DNA from: Eublepharis macularius | Taxonomy: Eukaryota; Chordata; Lepidosauria; Squamata; Eublepharidae | NCBI RefSeq assembly: GCF_028583425.1 | Contig: NC_072790.1 | Coordinates: forward strand, 13,684,552 to 13,748,551 | Length of the DNA: 64,000 nucleotides | Reading direction: 5' to 3' | Part shown: positions 55,230 to 64,000 of the stretch, in pieces | Layout of the letters: every line of letters starts with the position of its first letter | Position numbering within the stretch: position 1 is the first letter of the stretch | Position numbers and translations under genes: made by a program | The notes under the pieces: generated by a model | What the model was told of the DNA's origin: nothing | The model's database searches: none | The model's input: only the letters and a program-made list of their open reading frames with translations

Positions 55230-55455
55230 GTTTGTTCTGTGTGGCAGCAAAAATCAAACTGAGGGAAAGGGGGCAATCTCTCCAGACCACATGACAGTTT
55301 CTGTGGGAAGCTGCTCCGAAGCATGTTCTGGGGGAGGGCGGGGGTCACCCTCTCAGGATCCTTAAAGCTATATAATTCTGTTCCGAATGGCTGGTCTGCG
55401 CAAGCAAGGCCCAATGTGTGCCTACACTGAAGACTGCAGATGAACTGTTACAATA
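55230..55455. repeat. DIRS right inverted terminal repeat
   Basis: Complementary to 49515-49738: GAGGGAAAGGGGGCAATCTC and GTCACCCTCTCAGGATCCTT match, then AAAGCTATATAATTCTGTTC and the end GATGAACTGTTACAA also match. Confidence 0.85.
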
Positions 55456-56450
55456 CCGTCATGGGATTTGGGTCTCTGTATTTTTCCATGTCTACGGCCG
55501 TCCGTCTTCATGCAATCTGTCTCCTTGCAGTTAAATGTTTGATGAGTTTCAGGTAAAACTTGGTTTTATGTAATATATGGCCATCAATAAAAAGCGGCTG
55601 TATTAGAGAATGTACTGTAAAACCTACATAAGCTTTAATTTCTTTAAATTTAAATTCTTTAAATTTTTCCCCTCTGTCACACACACACACCCCTATCCTA
55701 CTAACTTGAAATGGTAACACAAAACTGGAGCCCTGTTGATTTATGAAGGTGAGGTCCACTTTAAAGATGAACAGAATTTGTTCCAGTATATGCTTTTGTG
55801 AGTCAGAGATCAGTGTGTGCGCGCGCATGCGCGTACGCATATGGGAGCACCTTTGCACTGAGCCTTTGAAAGGAAGTCTTCTTTTAGGATTGGAGATCTG
55901 GCCTGAATCACAGTCTGACCATTATCTGTTCAAAGCAACTTGGTTACTTTCAGATTGTTATTTCCAAACACTTTACTGAGAGACTTGCAAATATGGAGCT
56001 GAGTGGAAATTAAGCCAAGGGAGGCTCACCCATTATTTCTTCAGACCCTTCTTGTTAAGTAGACCTATTGCCTGTCCCTTCTGCACCTGTTGATGGCAGG
56101 AGTTAGGTTTCTGTTATACCTGGAAGTTCTTGGCTGCCCCTGGGCATTCTTATACCACGTCTAACAGGTGAGCACTTTTCCAGCCCATCACATAATGGGG
56201 TTCCTCTGGGTCTTCGGCACCATTATGAAAAAGTCAGCTTTGATTCTCAAATTCAGAGTTAATGGTTCAGAATTTTCAGGCATTTCCTATGTATAACAAA
56301 TATTGTTTTGTTAACTACATACCCACTTTTAATTTTACAGCCATCACTGAAAATTTTTTAGAGAGTGCGGACAGTTATAGCATTGAAGGACTTTTGTGCT
56401 CCTGATGACAAAGCAGTTGGCTTTGACTGCTGGTCTGTTGGATCCTGACA
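55456..56450. other. Intronic, no assignable feature
   Basis: Unique-looking sequence with a GCGCGCATGCGCGTACGC alternating purine-pyrimidine run at 55820-55837. Confidence 0.4.
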
Positions 56451-56454
56451 TCAC

Positions 56455-56588
56455 GGTTGGCCTGGGCTGCTATGCCCTCTTTGTTGGCTCCCCAGGGCAG
56501 CTGCTTGGCCACTGACTGAAATAGGATGCTGGGCTAGATGGGCCACTGGGTTTGCCTCAGCAGGTCACCTTGTATGTTCTTATATGAA
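56455..56588 (+). mobile_element. CR1/L3-like LINE tail
   Basis: GGATGCTGGGCTAGATGGGC, then CACTGGGTTTGCCTCAGCAG and TTCTTATATG are the 3' end of a LINE common in reptile genomes. The inverted partner type is at 58563-58690. Confidence 0.5.
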
Positions 56589-56692
56589 TTAATTAAATTA
56601 TGGAAAGCATTGCCAGTGAATGTAGCAATAGTCACTAGCGCCCATTGTCTTTGAAAGGAAAATAGAATCACAGAGGAGTGGCTAAATCAAAA

Positions 56693-57085
56693 AGAGTCCA
56701 GTAGCACCTTTAAGACTAACCAACTTTATTGTAGCATAAGCTTTTGAGAATCACAGTTCTCTTCGTCAGATGCATGGAGGGCAAGAAGAAACCGGTCAGA
56801 TATAGAGGAGGGGAGGGGAGGGAGAAGTAGATGCAAACAGCTCTCAAACAGCTCCTTCTGATATGGAGATCAGTTTGCTTCTGTAAAGGAAATCAGTTAC
56901 TTTTGATAATGAGATAACCATTCATAGTCCCTATTCAGTCCCAGCTTGACAGAGTCAAATTTACATATGAATTCTAATTCAGCAGCTTCCCGTTGGATTT
57001 TGTTTTTGAAAGGTTTCTGTTGAACTACAGTGACCTTTAAGTCTTTGATGGAATGTCCTGGTAGATTGAAGTGTGTGGCTAGCTA
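56693..57085 (-). mobile_element. Penelope-like element, C-terminus and tail (Neptune-like type)
   Basis: Reading leftward: LPGHSIKDLKVTVVQQKPF (about 57000-57060), then ELEFICKFDSVKLGLNRDYE (about 56935-56995) and a stop. The tail contains TGATTCTCAAAAGCTTATGC, then AATAAAGTTGG and CTACTGGACTCTTT. The GHSI.DL ... GLN.D pattern fits the GIY-YIG end of a second Penelope-like subfamily. Family from remembered pattern. Confidence 0.5.
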
Positions 57086-57693
57086 CTACCCATGCTTGCT
57101 ATAGGGACCCTCCATATCCAAAGGCATTAAATCTGTGAATACCAGAGATATGAGGAAGACGTGAGGAGGAGGCCTTATTCTCTGTTTGTTGGTTACCCAG
57201 AGCAACTGTGTTAAACAGCAGAATGGGCTGAATGGCCCCATGGTGTAATCCAGCAGAGCAACTCTCAAACTGGTATACAAGAATCTCATTAAGGTTCCAA
57301 GGAAGAGGAGCTGCGTGGGTAAAAGCAATCCGTTCGTAATTATTTATTTATGTCATTTATAGTCTGCCTTTCTTACAGCCAAGTACTATAAGTTGGAAAA
57401 GTTTATATACATTAACATTATTGCTAGTCTCAGGAAGAGTTACCACAACTGTGCTTTAAGTGGAAAGACCAGAGGCTGAGTGCTGCGAACCTGTGTGCCC
57501 AAAACACGGAGTCTGCTACTGCAAAGACTCCTCACCATGCAAGCTTAGAACTTGTTTGGTAACGGCAAGCAGGACATCACTTGGAGAATATTATTACAAA
57601 GAAGAATTGTCACAGGGGAGCTATCCTGTAATCATCTTTGCTAAATCATAATGACTATACAGTGTGTCATGGGTATAGTTATCAAAAACTTTC
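57086..57693. other. Intronic, no assignable feature
   Basis: Unique-looking sequence. ATTATTTATTTATGTCATTT at 57339 resembles a LINE/SINE tail. Confidence 0.35.
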
Positions 57694-57696
57694 AAA

Positions 57697-58020
57697 GGGC
57701 CAAGCTACAAGTGACAAATGACACTTGAACAGCAAGTGAACAGACTCACATGTATTTCTCCCTGTTCACTTGCACTCCACTTGCCCTCCACGTTCACTTG
57801 CCGTTCAAGTGTCATTCGTCACTACGTGATCAAGTGGAGGACAAGTGGAGCGCAAGTGAACAGGGAGGAATACACATGAGACTCTTCACTTGCCATCCGA
57901 GTGTCATTCGTCACTATGTGATCAAGTGGAGAACAAGTGGAGTGCAAGTGAGCAGGGAGGAATACACGTGAGTCTGTTCGCTTGCCATTCAAGTGTCATT
58001 CGTCACTTGTAGCTTGGCTC
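57697..58020. mobile_element. Palindromic MITE, GGGCCAAGCTACAAGTG type, expanded
   Basis: Standard ends, but the interior repeats the ATTCGTCACTA.GTGATCAAGTGGAG to ACACATGAGTCT... block about twice (57810-57980). Flanks AAA and AAC do not match well. Confidence 0.75.
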
Positions 58021-58023
58021 AAC

Positions 58024-58560
58024 GCCACTCAAAGCAGAAGTTTACTGTCGGGCATGCCATACCTGTTAGCACACCAATTAGTTTATGATAAATAAAAAGA
58101 CTAATGCCTCTTTTCATGCAAGAGTAGCATTACGATAAAAGCAGCATCCAAATAATGTCCACTGTGGATACTATCAAGCTCAGCAGATTAATTTCTTTTT
58201 TAAGGAACGAATTCTGTTTTGTGCGCTCCTAAAAAGCAAAGCTTATTTTTGTAAGTATTGCAAAGCCAACTTCATGTATGTACTGATGTGCAAACTCTCT
58301 TCCCAGTAAGTCATTTTGGAGATTTCACAGCAATTTCTCATGAAGATCTCAGAACATGTATTAATTTATTTAACATATTTTAACCTTTCTTCTCCTGAAC
58401 TCAAACCACTATTACACTGTTTCTTTTCTTCTGCCATATATACTACTTCTCTGACTCTCGTTTATATTGACATACCGATTACATTTGCATGGCTGACACA
58501 TGAAACTGTGGACATGTGAAACCATGGTTTAATTATTCCAACTATAGTGCGGTTGGCCAA
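58024..58560. other. Intronic, no assignable feature
   Basis: AT-rich unique-looking sequence. Confidence 0.4.
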
Positions 58561-58562
58561 AT

Positions 58563-58690
58563 ACATAAGAACATCAAAAGAGGCCTGCTGGATCAGATCA
58601 ATGACGGTCCATCTAGTTTAGCATTCTGTTTTACAAAGCAGCCAACCTGGTGCCATGGAGGGCCAACAAACTGGGCACAGGACACTCCTC
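58563..58690 (-). mobile_element. CR1/L3-like LINE tail
   Basis: CATAAGAACATCAAAAGAGG, then CCTGCTGGATCAGATCAATG and CCATCTAGTTTAGCATTCTG is the inverted form of the tail at 56455-56588. Confidence 0.55.
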
Positions 58691-59010
58691 TAAATAGGCT
58701 TACCATATGCCTAATTATGGTGGGCAATCTCCTGGGCATTCAATCTGTTGCCTGCCATTGCTCTGTACAGTGGTGGGAGAAAAAGGGAGGAAAAAAGGGC
58801 CGCACCCAAGCTTCCAACAATGGTAGCTCTAGGAATCGCTGGAAACGCTATGCACTGATATAGTGAGTGACATCAGCAATGTCGCTGATGTCACATACAC
58901 CCCATGTTCCCACCCTCAACCCATGTCCCCACCACAATCGTCCTTTTAGTGGCCAGGCTTGGCCTGGCAACCCTATGCTCTAAATAATATGGGACTCTTC
59001 TCTAAATATG

Positions 59011-59192
59011 GGCCATTTTCACACTGCTAACCAGCCACCGAACATTGTGCGAAGCTCCCGGAACGACAGCATCTTCCTGGTGCGATTTCACATGAGAACA
59101 GTTGTTCTCGCGCGAAGTTGTGCCAGGAAGACGCTGTCATTCCGGGAGCTTCACATAATGTTCCGTGGCTGGTAAGCAGAGTGAAAATGGCC
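59011..59192. mobile_element. Palindromic MITE, GGCCATTTTCACACTG type
   Basis: The ends GGCCATTTTCACACTGCTAA and the complement TTACCAGCC...GTGAAAATGGCC are present. The interior inverted repeat includes GCTCCCGGAACGACAGCATC. Flanks ATG and AAG match at two of three bases. Confidence 0.78.
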
Positions 59193-60585
59193 AAGGTTAG
59201 TTAGGGTACGCCAAACCAGAATCTGAAACCGTGGTTCAAGGGCTTATTAACCACAGTTAGTCTTAACTCTGCTTGCGAGTGAAAGATGACTTGGGCATCC
59301 CGGCCTGTGCTGCAGTGCTGCCCTCTCTGTGGTGCACACAGCAACCCCACCCACTTGGGGAGTGGGGAGTGAAGATTACGAAACTATTATTTATTAGAGG
59401 CAAATGATGATCTGAATGGCCTTGTAGCCCACACAATTCTTCTAAACTTTTGAGTGCTGGTTTGTCATTTGCCTTGTTGGTAATTCTGTGAAAAAAAGGA
59501 TTCCTAATGATGCCTTCACACAAACGTAAAAAAAATGCTAACCCACTTAGTCAAAATTCCCAGCTTGCTTTTCATCATCTTAAGTAACTGCTGGAGGTGG
59601 AAAGAGAATCGTTTCGACAGTCCATCCATGGCTGACATTTCTCAGTAAATGGAGTTACCTACAATTATCTATGTGAGCTCATCCAGAAAGTATCTCAGGA
59701 GCTAACACAATACAGTATAAAATTAATATTTCTCAGCTTGGACCCACACGCACTCCACAGTCCTTTGTAATTATTATTATTGTACTTGATTTATAGAGCC
59801 CATTTATTTAAAGGTGGGATAAATGGTCAGATACGCATTAAGCAGGCAGTGGAACTTCCAAATGAAACAGCAGAAGCTTCTTAATCTAATGGTAAAGGGG
59901 CTGTAGGTGGTTATACTTGTTAATCACGTAAAATCAAGGATTAATTCATGCAAAAGGTTGGAAGGATTGGATGAAGCAATGGCTATTTATGTTAGGATTC
60001 CTACCAATAATGTGCAAAATGAGAACTGTTAGTTTTACTAGAGAAGAAAGGCAAATGTTTCACTCACTTTCACTATACTCCATTTCTACTTCTGTTTTTC
60101 CTCCTCTACTTCTGGTTCTTCTATGCTCTTTAAAACAAAACCAAGGATCATTTCAATTTTAGGTGAATAGCAATTTACTCTAAACTAGAACATTTTACAA
60201 CATAAATGCCAGTTAATATCTTTTTCATCATTGTGCTTCGTCAAACAAAACAAACAAAAACCTCTCATTCAATGCATCTAAAAATGTCAACTCTTCAATA
60301 TTTTTCTGGTTAGCATACTTATCAGGTGACGAAACCACTCTGTCCATCCTGACCTGTCAAAGGGCAACAGGATTTTCTCAGAGTTACAAACCTATATTTG
60401 CGTAAGGGGAGAAAAAAGGCCCTCTGGGATAACGGCAATCTTCACAGCAGAAAATGCACCCACCATTCTGTCACAGATTGTGCTGTAGTACAACTGAAGT
60501 CAAGATTAGACATTCCTGGGGCAGAAGACCTTCTATGGAAACAAAGCTCCTCAGGAAAACTGGACAAGCATATTATAAAACCAGA
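59193..60585. other. Intronic, no assignable feature
   Basis: Unique-looking sequence. ATTATTATTATTGTACTTGA near 59769 resembles a LINE/SINE tail. Confidence 0.4.
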
Positions 60586-60598
60586 CAAAGACTATGTA

Positions 60599-60868
60599 TT
60601 GTCGAAGGCTTTCACGGCTGGAGAACGATGGTTGTTGTGGGTTTTCTGGGCTGTATTGCCGTGGTCTTGGCATTGTAGTTCCTGACGTTTCGCCAGCAGC
60701 TGTGGCTGGCATCTTCAGAGGTGTAGCACCTCTGAAGATGAGTGTCACTGAGAGATCTCTGTCTTTTGGTGCTACACCTCTGAAGATGCCAGCCACAGCT
60801 GCTGGTGAAACGTCAGGAACTACAATGCCAAGACCACGGCAATACAGCCCGGAAAACCCACAACAACC
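60599..60868 (+). mobile_element. Penelope-like hairpin copy
   Basis: The inverted arm (TTGTCGAAGGCTTTCACGGC ... GGTTGTTGTGGG ... GAGGTGTAGCACC) is followed by the direct arm (GGTGCTACACCTCTGAAG ... CCCACAACAACC). The flanks are a perfect 12-bp duplication AAAGACTATGTA (60587-60598, 60869-60880). The direct arm is identical in type to 460-594. Confidence 0.82.
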
Positions 60869-61139
60869 AAAGACTATGTAGACATGGATCTTGATCACAG
60901 GAATAAATTGGCCAGACCGCCTAAGTATGAACCAAATCACACATGCCGGCCTACCCAGATGAATCACCATTAGTATTAACCCCCTTGGTTTATTCTTTAA
61001 ACCAAAAAAAACTGCTTTTTTATCAGATATTTATGTAAACCTGGGGATTCCCCTGGATTTGAAGAACCGTAACTCACAGCTTTGGCTGGCCTCATTGCAC
61101 AGACCTGCCTATCTTTCTCTTGGCTGTTAGAGAGACATT

Positions 61140-61320
61140 GGGCCAAGCTACAAGTGATGCCTGACACAGGTTGGACACTTGTCAGCTTCCCTCAAGTTTT
61201 GATGGGAAATGTAGGCATCCTGGTCTTGCAGCTTGGCTCTCTGATTGCTGTCCAATGGACTTTTCAACTGTCACTTGTCCAACATTCCGCCAAGCTGCCT
61301 ACATTTCCTACATGTTCACA
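61140..61320. mobile_element. GGGCCAAGCTACAAGTG-ended element, divergent type
   Basis: GGGCCAAGCTACAAGTGATG then CCTGACACAGGTTGGACACT, GAAATGTAGGCATCC and GCTTGGCTC. A second inverted block GTCCAACATTCCGCCAAGCT, CTACATTTCC follows. It shares terminal bases with the 23039 family but has a different interior. Confidence 0.45.
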
Positions 61321-61803
61321 TTTAGTTCAGTTAATTGCTTCATGCCCATCTTTTTTTGCCTTTAAAAAATGTCTTTGACACTTATTCAGATGAAGAAAAG
61401 CCTGAAAATAAACCAAGCAGCAATCTTTTATAAGCAGCAAGTCAAAATTCAGTGCAAGACATCTACAAAGAGCCAGCATAAACAAGTCCATTCGTATAGC
61501 TAAAAGTGTAAAATTTAGCATTACTGATAATTGACATGATGATTAATTAGCCATAAAGTTTCTGCAGTCCAAATACTGACAGTTGAAAGTCCTTTATTAG
61601 GAAGCTGTACACACAAGGTCTCACAATAAGTTATAAATATACACAGAAGCATCCTGAACAATTGTTTTAGCATGCTGGCCTAAACCTGTGCATTTGGATT
61701 ACTGCCAGCTGTTTGCCTCTCTCATTTCCCTTTCTCTTAAGCATCTTGAAGAAGCCCTTTGATCCCATAAATATACTATGCCCACACACTGGTTATTCTA
61801 GCG
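61321..61803. other. Intronic, no assignable feature
   Basis: AT-rich unique-looking sequence. Confidence 0.4.
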
Positions 61804-62337
61804 TGTCATCTGCAAGGGTCTGCCAGGCGACTCTCAAAAGACTTCAGTGAAGGCTGTAAAAGAACTTTATTGAAAAGCTGCTAGTTCACGAGCTTACTCC
61901 ATCTTTGCCAGGAATGACGTTCACATGCAAGCATCAAACATATATAAGCTTCCAAAGCGTGGGCAAATTCTAAAATCCTCCCCCCCTCCGCCCCCAAGTC
62001 TAACGGTCAGCTAAGCTCAATGGGAAAGCGTCTAAGTGGGAAAACAGCAGAACTTCTGTATGGGATTTTCAAGATCGTGATGTCTGGGCAGGCGCCTCTT
62101 CTCAGACTAAGGAGAGAGGCCCTGGTACAGTTCAGAGGAGCATACAGATAACAGCAGGAACAAACACCTCCCTTGCCTAGTTTCACATTGCAGGTCCAAA
62201 AGGCAAGGCGAGTAACAGCTGCAGTCCAATCAAAGAATAGCCTCAGCATTTAACCATAACCATAACTTAAAGTACTAGACTACAGTCACAACAGCAGGGT
62301 ATTGCTGAGTAGGGCAGGTGATGGTAAGCACCTAACA
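61804..62337 (-). mobile_element. Gypsy 3' LTR, second element
   Basis: On the minus strand it starts TGTTAGG at 62337 and ends GATGACA at 61804 (534 bp). It has AAGCTTATATATG as a possible TATA box near 61950 and CAATAAAGTTC near 61870. The purine-rich TTTTGGGGGTGCAGGA just upstream (62338-62353) suits a polypurine tract. It differs from the LTR at 38372, so it belongs to another family. Confidence 0.72.
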
Positions 62338-62556
62338 TCCTGCACCCCCAAAACTCAACCTCTGCCCAGCTTTTCTGGGTATTTTTTATGAAAAGCCTGA
62401 ACCAATTTGTTAGCTCTATCAGCAGTTGATTGAACCCATTCAGCATGGCTTTTTGAAAAATGTTTCCATTGAATCAGTTAGTGCAGCACCCGCCGCTTCC
62501 ATTTAGAGTCCCTCGATCATGATAGGAGATGGGGCTGCCAGTTCCGAGTGCCATTT
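62338..62556 (-). pseudogene. Gypsy pol C-terminus (chromodomain end)
   Basis: The minus strand encodes DSKWKRRVLH.LIQWKHFS then ADRANKLVQAFHKKYPEKL. This parallels DTKWKRGKLFYLIQWKDF and AFHKCYPDKP at 38190-38320. Chromodomains direct gypsy integration to marked chromatin. The 5' side is cut at 62556 where CR1 sequence begins. Confidence 0.75.
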
Positions 62557-62557
62557 A

Positions 62558-63312
62558 GAATCAGAGAATCATAGGGTTGGAAGGGACCTCTAGGGTCATC
62601 TAGTCCAACCCCCTGCACAATGCAGGAAATTCACAACTACCTCTCCTCCCCACACCCTCAGTGACCCCTGCTCCATGCCCAGAGAAAGGCAAAACACCTC
62701 CAGGATGCCTAGCCAAACTGGTCTGAGGAAAATTGCTTCCTGAACCCAAGGTGGTGATCAGCATTACTCTGGGCAAGTAAGAAGGCCACGAGAACTAAGT
62801 ACTGATGTAACCCATTCTGCCCTCCTTCTCACGATCTGCCCAGGTTCACAGAATCAGCATTGCTGTCAGATGGCCATCTAGCCTCTGCTTAAAAACCTTC
62901 AAAAAAGGAGAGCCTACCACCTCCCGAGGAAGCCTGTTCTACTGAGGGACCACTCTGTCAGGAACTTCTTCCTAATCTTTAGCTGAAAACTCTTTTGATT
63001 TAATTTCAAGCCATTGGTTCTTGTCCGACCTTCTGGGGCACTGGAAAACAACTCCACACCATCTTCTATATGACAGCCGTTCAAGATGGCTATCATATCA
63101 CCTCTCAGTCGTTTCCTCTCCAGGATAAACATTCTGAGCTTCTTCAACCTCTCCTCATAGGACTTGGTCTCCAGACCCCTCACCATCTTCGTTGGCCTCC
63201 TCTGGACACGTTCCAGCTTGACTATATCCTTCTTAAATTGTAGTGCCCCAAACAGAACACAATACTCTAGGAGAGGTCTAACCAGAGCACAGCAGAGTAG
63301 AGCAGGGCCTTT
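62558..63312 (-). mobile_element. CR1 LINE, 3' end
   Basis: Reading leftward: [40 protein letters not shown] and [20 protein letters not shown], then the 3' UTR and the AGAATCAGAGAATCATAGGG terminus (complement). It lies between two gypsy fragments of the same orientation. Confidence 0.88.
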
Positions 63313-63324
63313 CTTGAGATGGCT

Positions 63325-64000
63325 AAAGTGGAAACAGGGTGCACATGTCTTAGATTTTTGTTATCATGACACTTTTTCAACACCTCCCCGCGAAGGTTTT
63401 CTAGTACATACAATTTGACATTTCTGTACCAGCATCCGTTCTTCCCCTTCACAAGAGCTTCTCGTAAAGCCTCTTCCCCCTCCCTTTCCAGTTCTGCTTT
63501 GACTTTCTCCAGCCAGGAGTTGGGCGGGGTTGAAAGGAATTTGCACACTTGTCACTGTGTCATCACCTCTCTTCTCAGCTGGGCTGGTGTGAACATAGTG
63601 TTTATAATCTCCTCCCTTTGACTCTCATGTTGTGGGGGGCAGGACAGGGTGTCTACCAGAAAATTTGACTTCCCTGGGAGGTGCTTGAGTGTGAATTGAA
63701 ACTTTGAAAAGAACTCCGCCTACCAGAGCAGTTCTGCACCCAGACTTTGGGGTGATTGGAGCGCTTCTAGATTTTTATGATCAATCCACATCTCTAAAGG
63801 TAACTTTGCCCCTTCTAGACAGTGTCGCCAGGTGGAGAGTGCCAGTTTGATGGTGCTGCCCCTTTGTCCCACACCGACCGGTGCCTCTCTGCCTCTGAGA
63901 ATTTCTGGGAGACATAAGCACAGGGGTGCAGCTTTCCCTCAAAGCCCTCTTGTAAAATCAACCCTCCCATCACTACATTGTACAAAATTCATTGTACAAT
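63325..64000 (-). pseudogene. Gypsy pol (RNase H to integrase N-terminus), partial
   Basis: The frames continue off the right edge. Reading leftward: KLALSTWRHCLEGAKLPLEM then WIDHKNLEAL (RNase H end, about 63770-63860). LPGKSNFLVDTLSCPPQ follows (about 63635-63690). The integrase N-terminus is WLEKVKAELEREGEEALREA, NGCWYRNVKLYVLENLRGEV and LKKCHD (63370-63520). The order and motifs match the plus-strand gypsy at 36600-37070. Stops near 63560 and 63720 and the cut at 63325 make it a pseudogene. Confidence 0.8.

Larger units (their letters stand above)
49515..55455 (-). mobile_element. DIRS-like tyrosine-recombinase retrotransposon, nearly full length
   Basis: About 5.9 kb on the minus strand. 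From its 5' side the order is: right terminal repeat, gag-like region, reverse transcriptase, RNase H, a methyltransferase-like stretch, tyrosine recombinase, internal complementary region, and left terminal repeat. Inverted termini plus an internal copy complementary to the outer ends are the DIRS hallmark. Nested insertions at 51662-52091 and 53162-53566, and a segment at 50475-50925, interrupt it. Every reading frame is broken. Confidence 0.88.

Noticed and set aside
57810-57980. Possible CRISPR-like repeat-spacer pattern
   Set aside because: The repeats are long, imperfect and part of a palindromic MITE; the context is vertebrate nuclear DNA.

Overview
This window is vertebrate nuclear DNA, most likely from a squamate reptile and perhaps a gecko. 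The inference rests on the mix of CR1, L1 and L2-like LINEs, 5S-rRNA-derived and tRNA-derived SINEs, Penelope-like, DIRS-like and chromodomain Ty3/gypsy elements, and many short palindromic DNA transposons. There is no bacterial-style gene organisation.

The only host coding sequence I can support is the terminal coding exon of PLCB1 (phospholipase C beta-1, long 'a' isoform), at 20504-20725 on the minus strand. A roughly 2.5-kb repeat-poor 3' UTR runs down to about 18020. Positions 1-18000 are therefore downstream of PLCB1. Positions 20726-64000 are most simply its last intron, and no other PLCB1 exon was found there.

Left flank (1-18 kb): the 3' end of a Penelope-like element, SINEs, an L1 tail, a 685-bp hAT-type element with perfect 8-bp target duplications (8165-8849), two copies of a GC-rich hAT MITE, a solo LTR, a 3.36-kb 5'-truncated L1 (13181-16538), and a CR1 tail. 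Middle (18-36 kb): PLCB1 end and UTR, a MITE close to the last splice acceptor, an LTR with duplicated U3, a 41-bp minisatellite, an unidentified Pro/Gln-rich reading frame, a second solo LTR, a pair of MITEs sharing one outer target duplication, a minus-strand LINE, and a 2.2-kb CR1. Right part (36-64 kb): a damaged chromodomain gypsy element with one LTR inverted, a MITE-split CR1, a GC-rich CpG-poor block, a third solo LTR, a nearly complete but dead DIRS-like tyrosine-recombinase element (49515-55455) with nested insertions, Penelope hairpin copies, and a second gypsy element on the minus strand whose integrase core is replaced by a CR1 fragment and which runs off the window.

All recognisable transposon proteins are frameshifted, stopped or truncated. 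The most interesting signals are structural. They include a possible composite transposition unit made of two MITEs, Penelope hairpins with 12-13-bp target duplications, the inverted-LTR gypsy copy, the DIRS with its diagnostic inverted termini and internal complementary region, and the unidentified reading frame at 27 kb. Boundaries and families were judged by eye; no alignment or database search was run.
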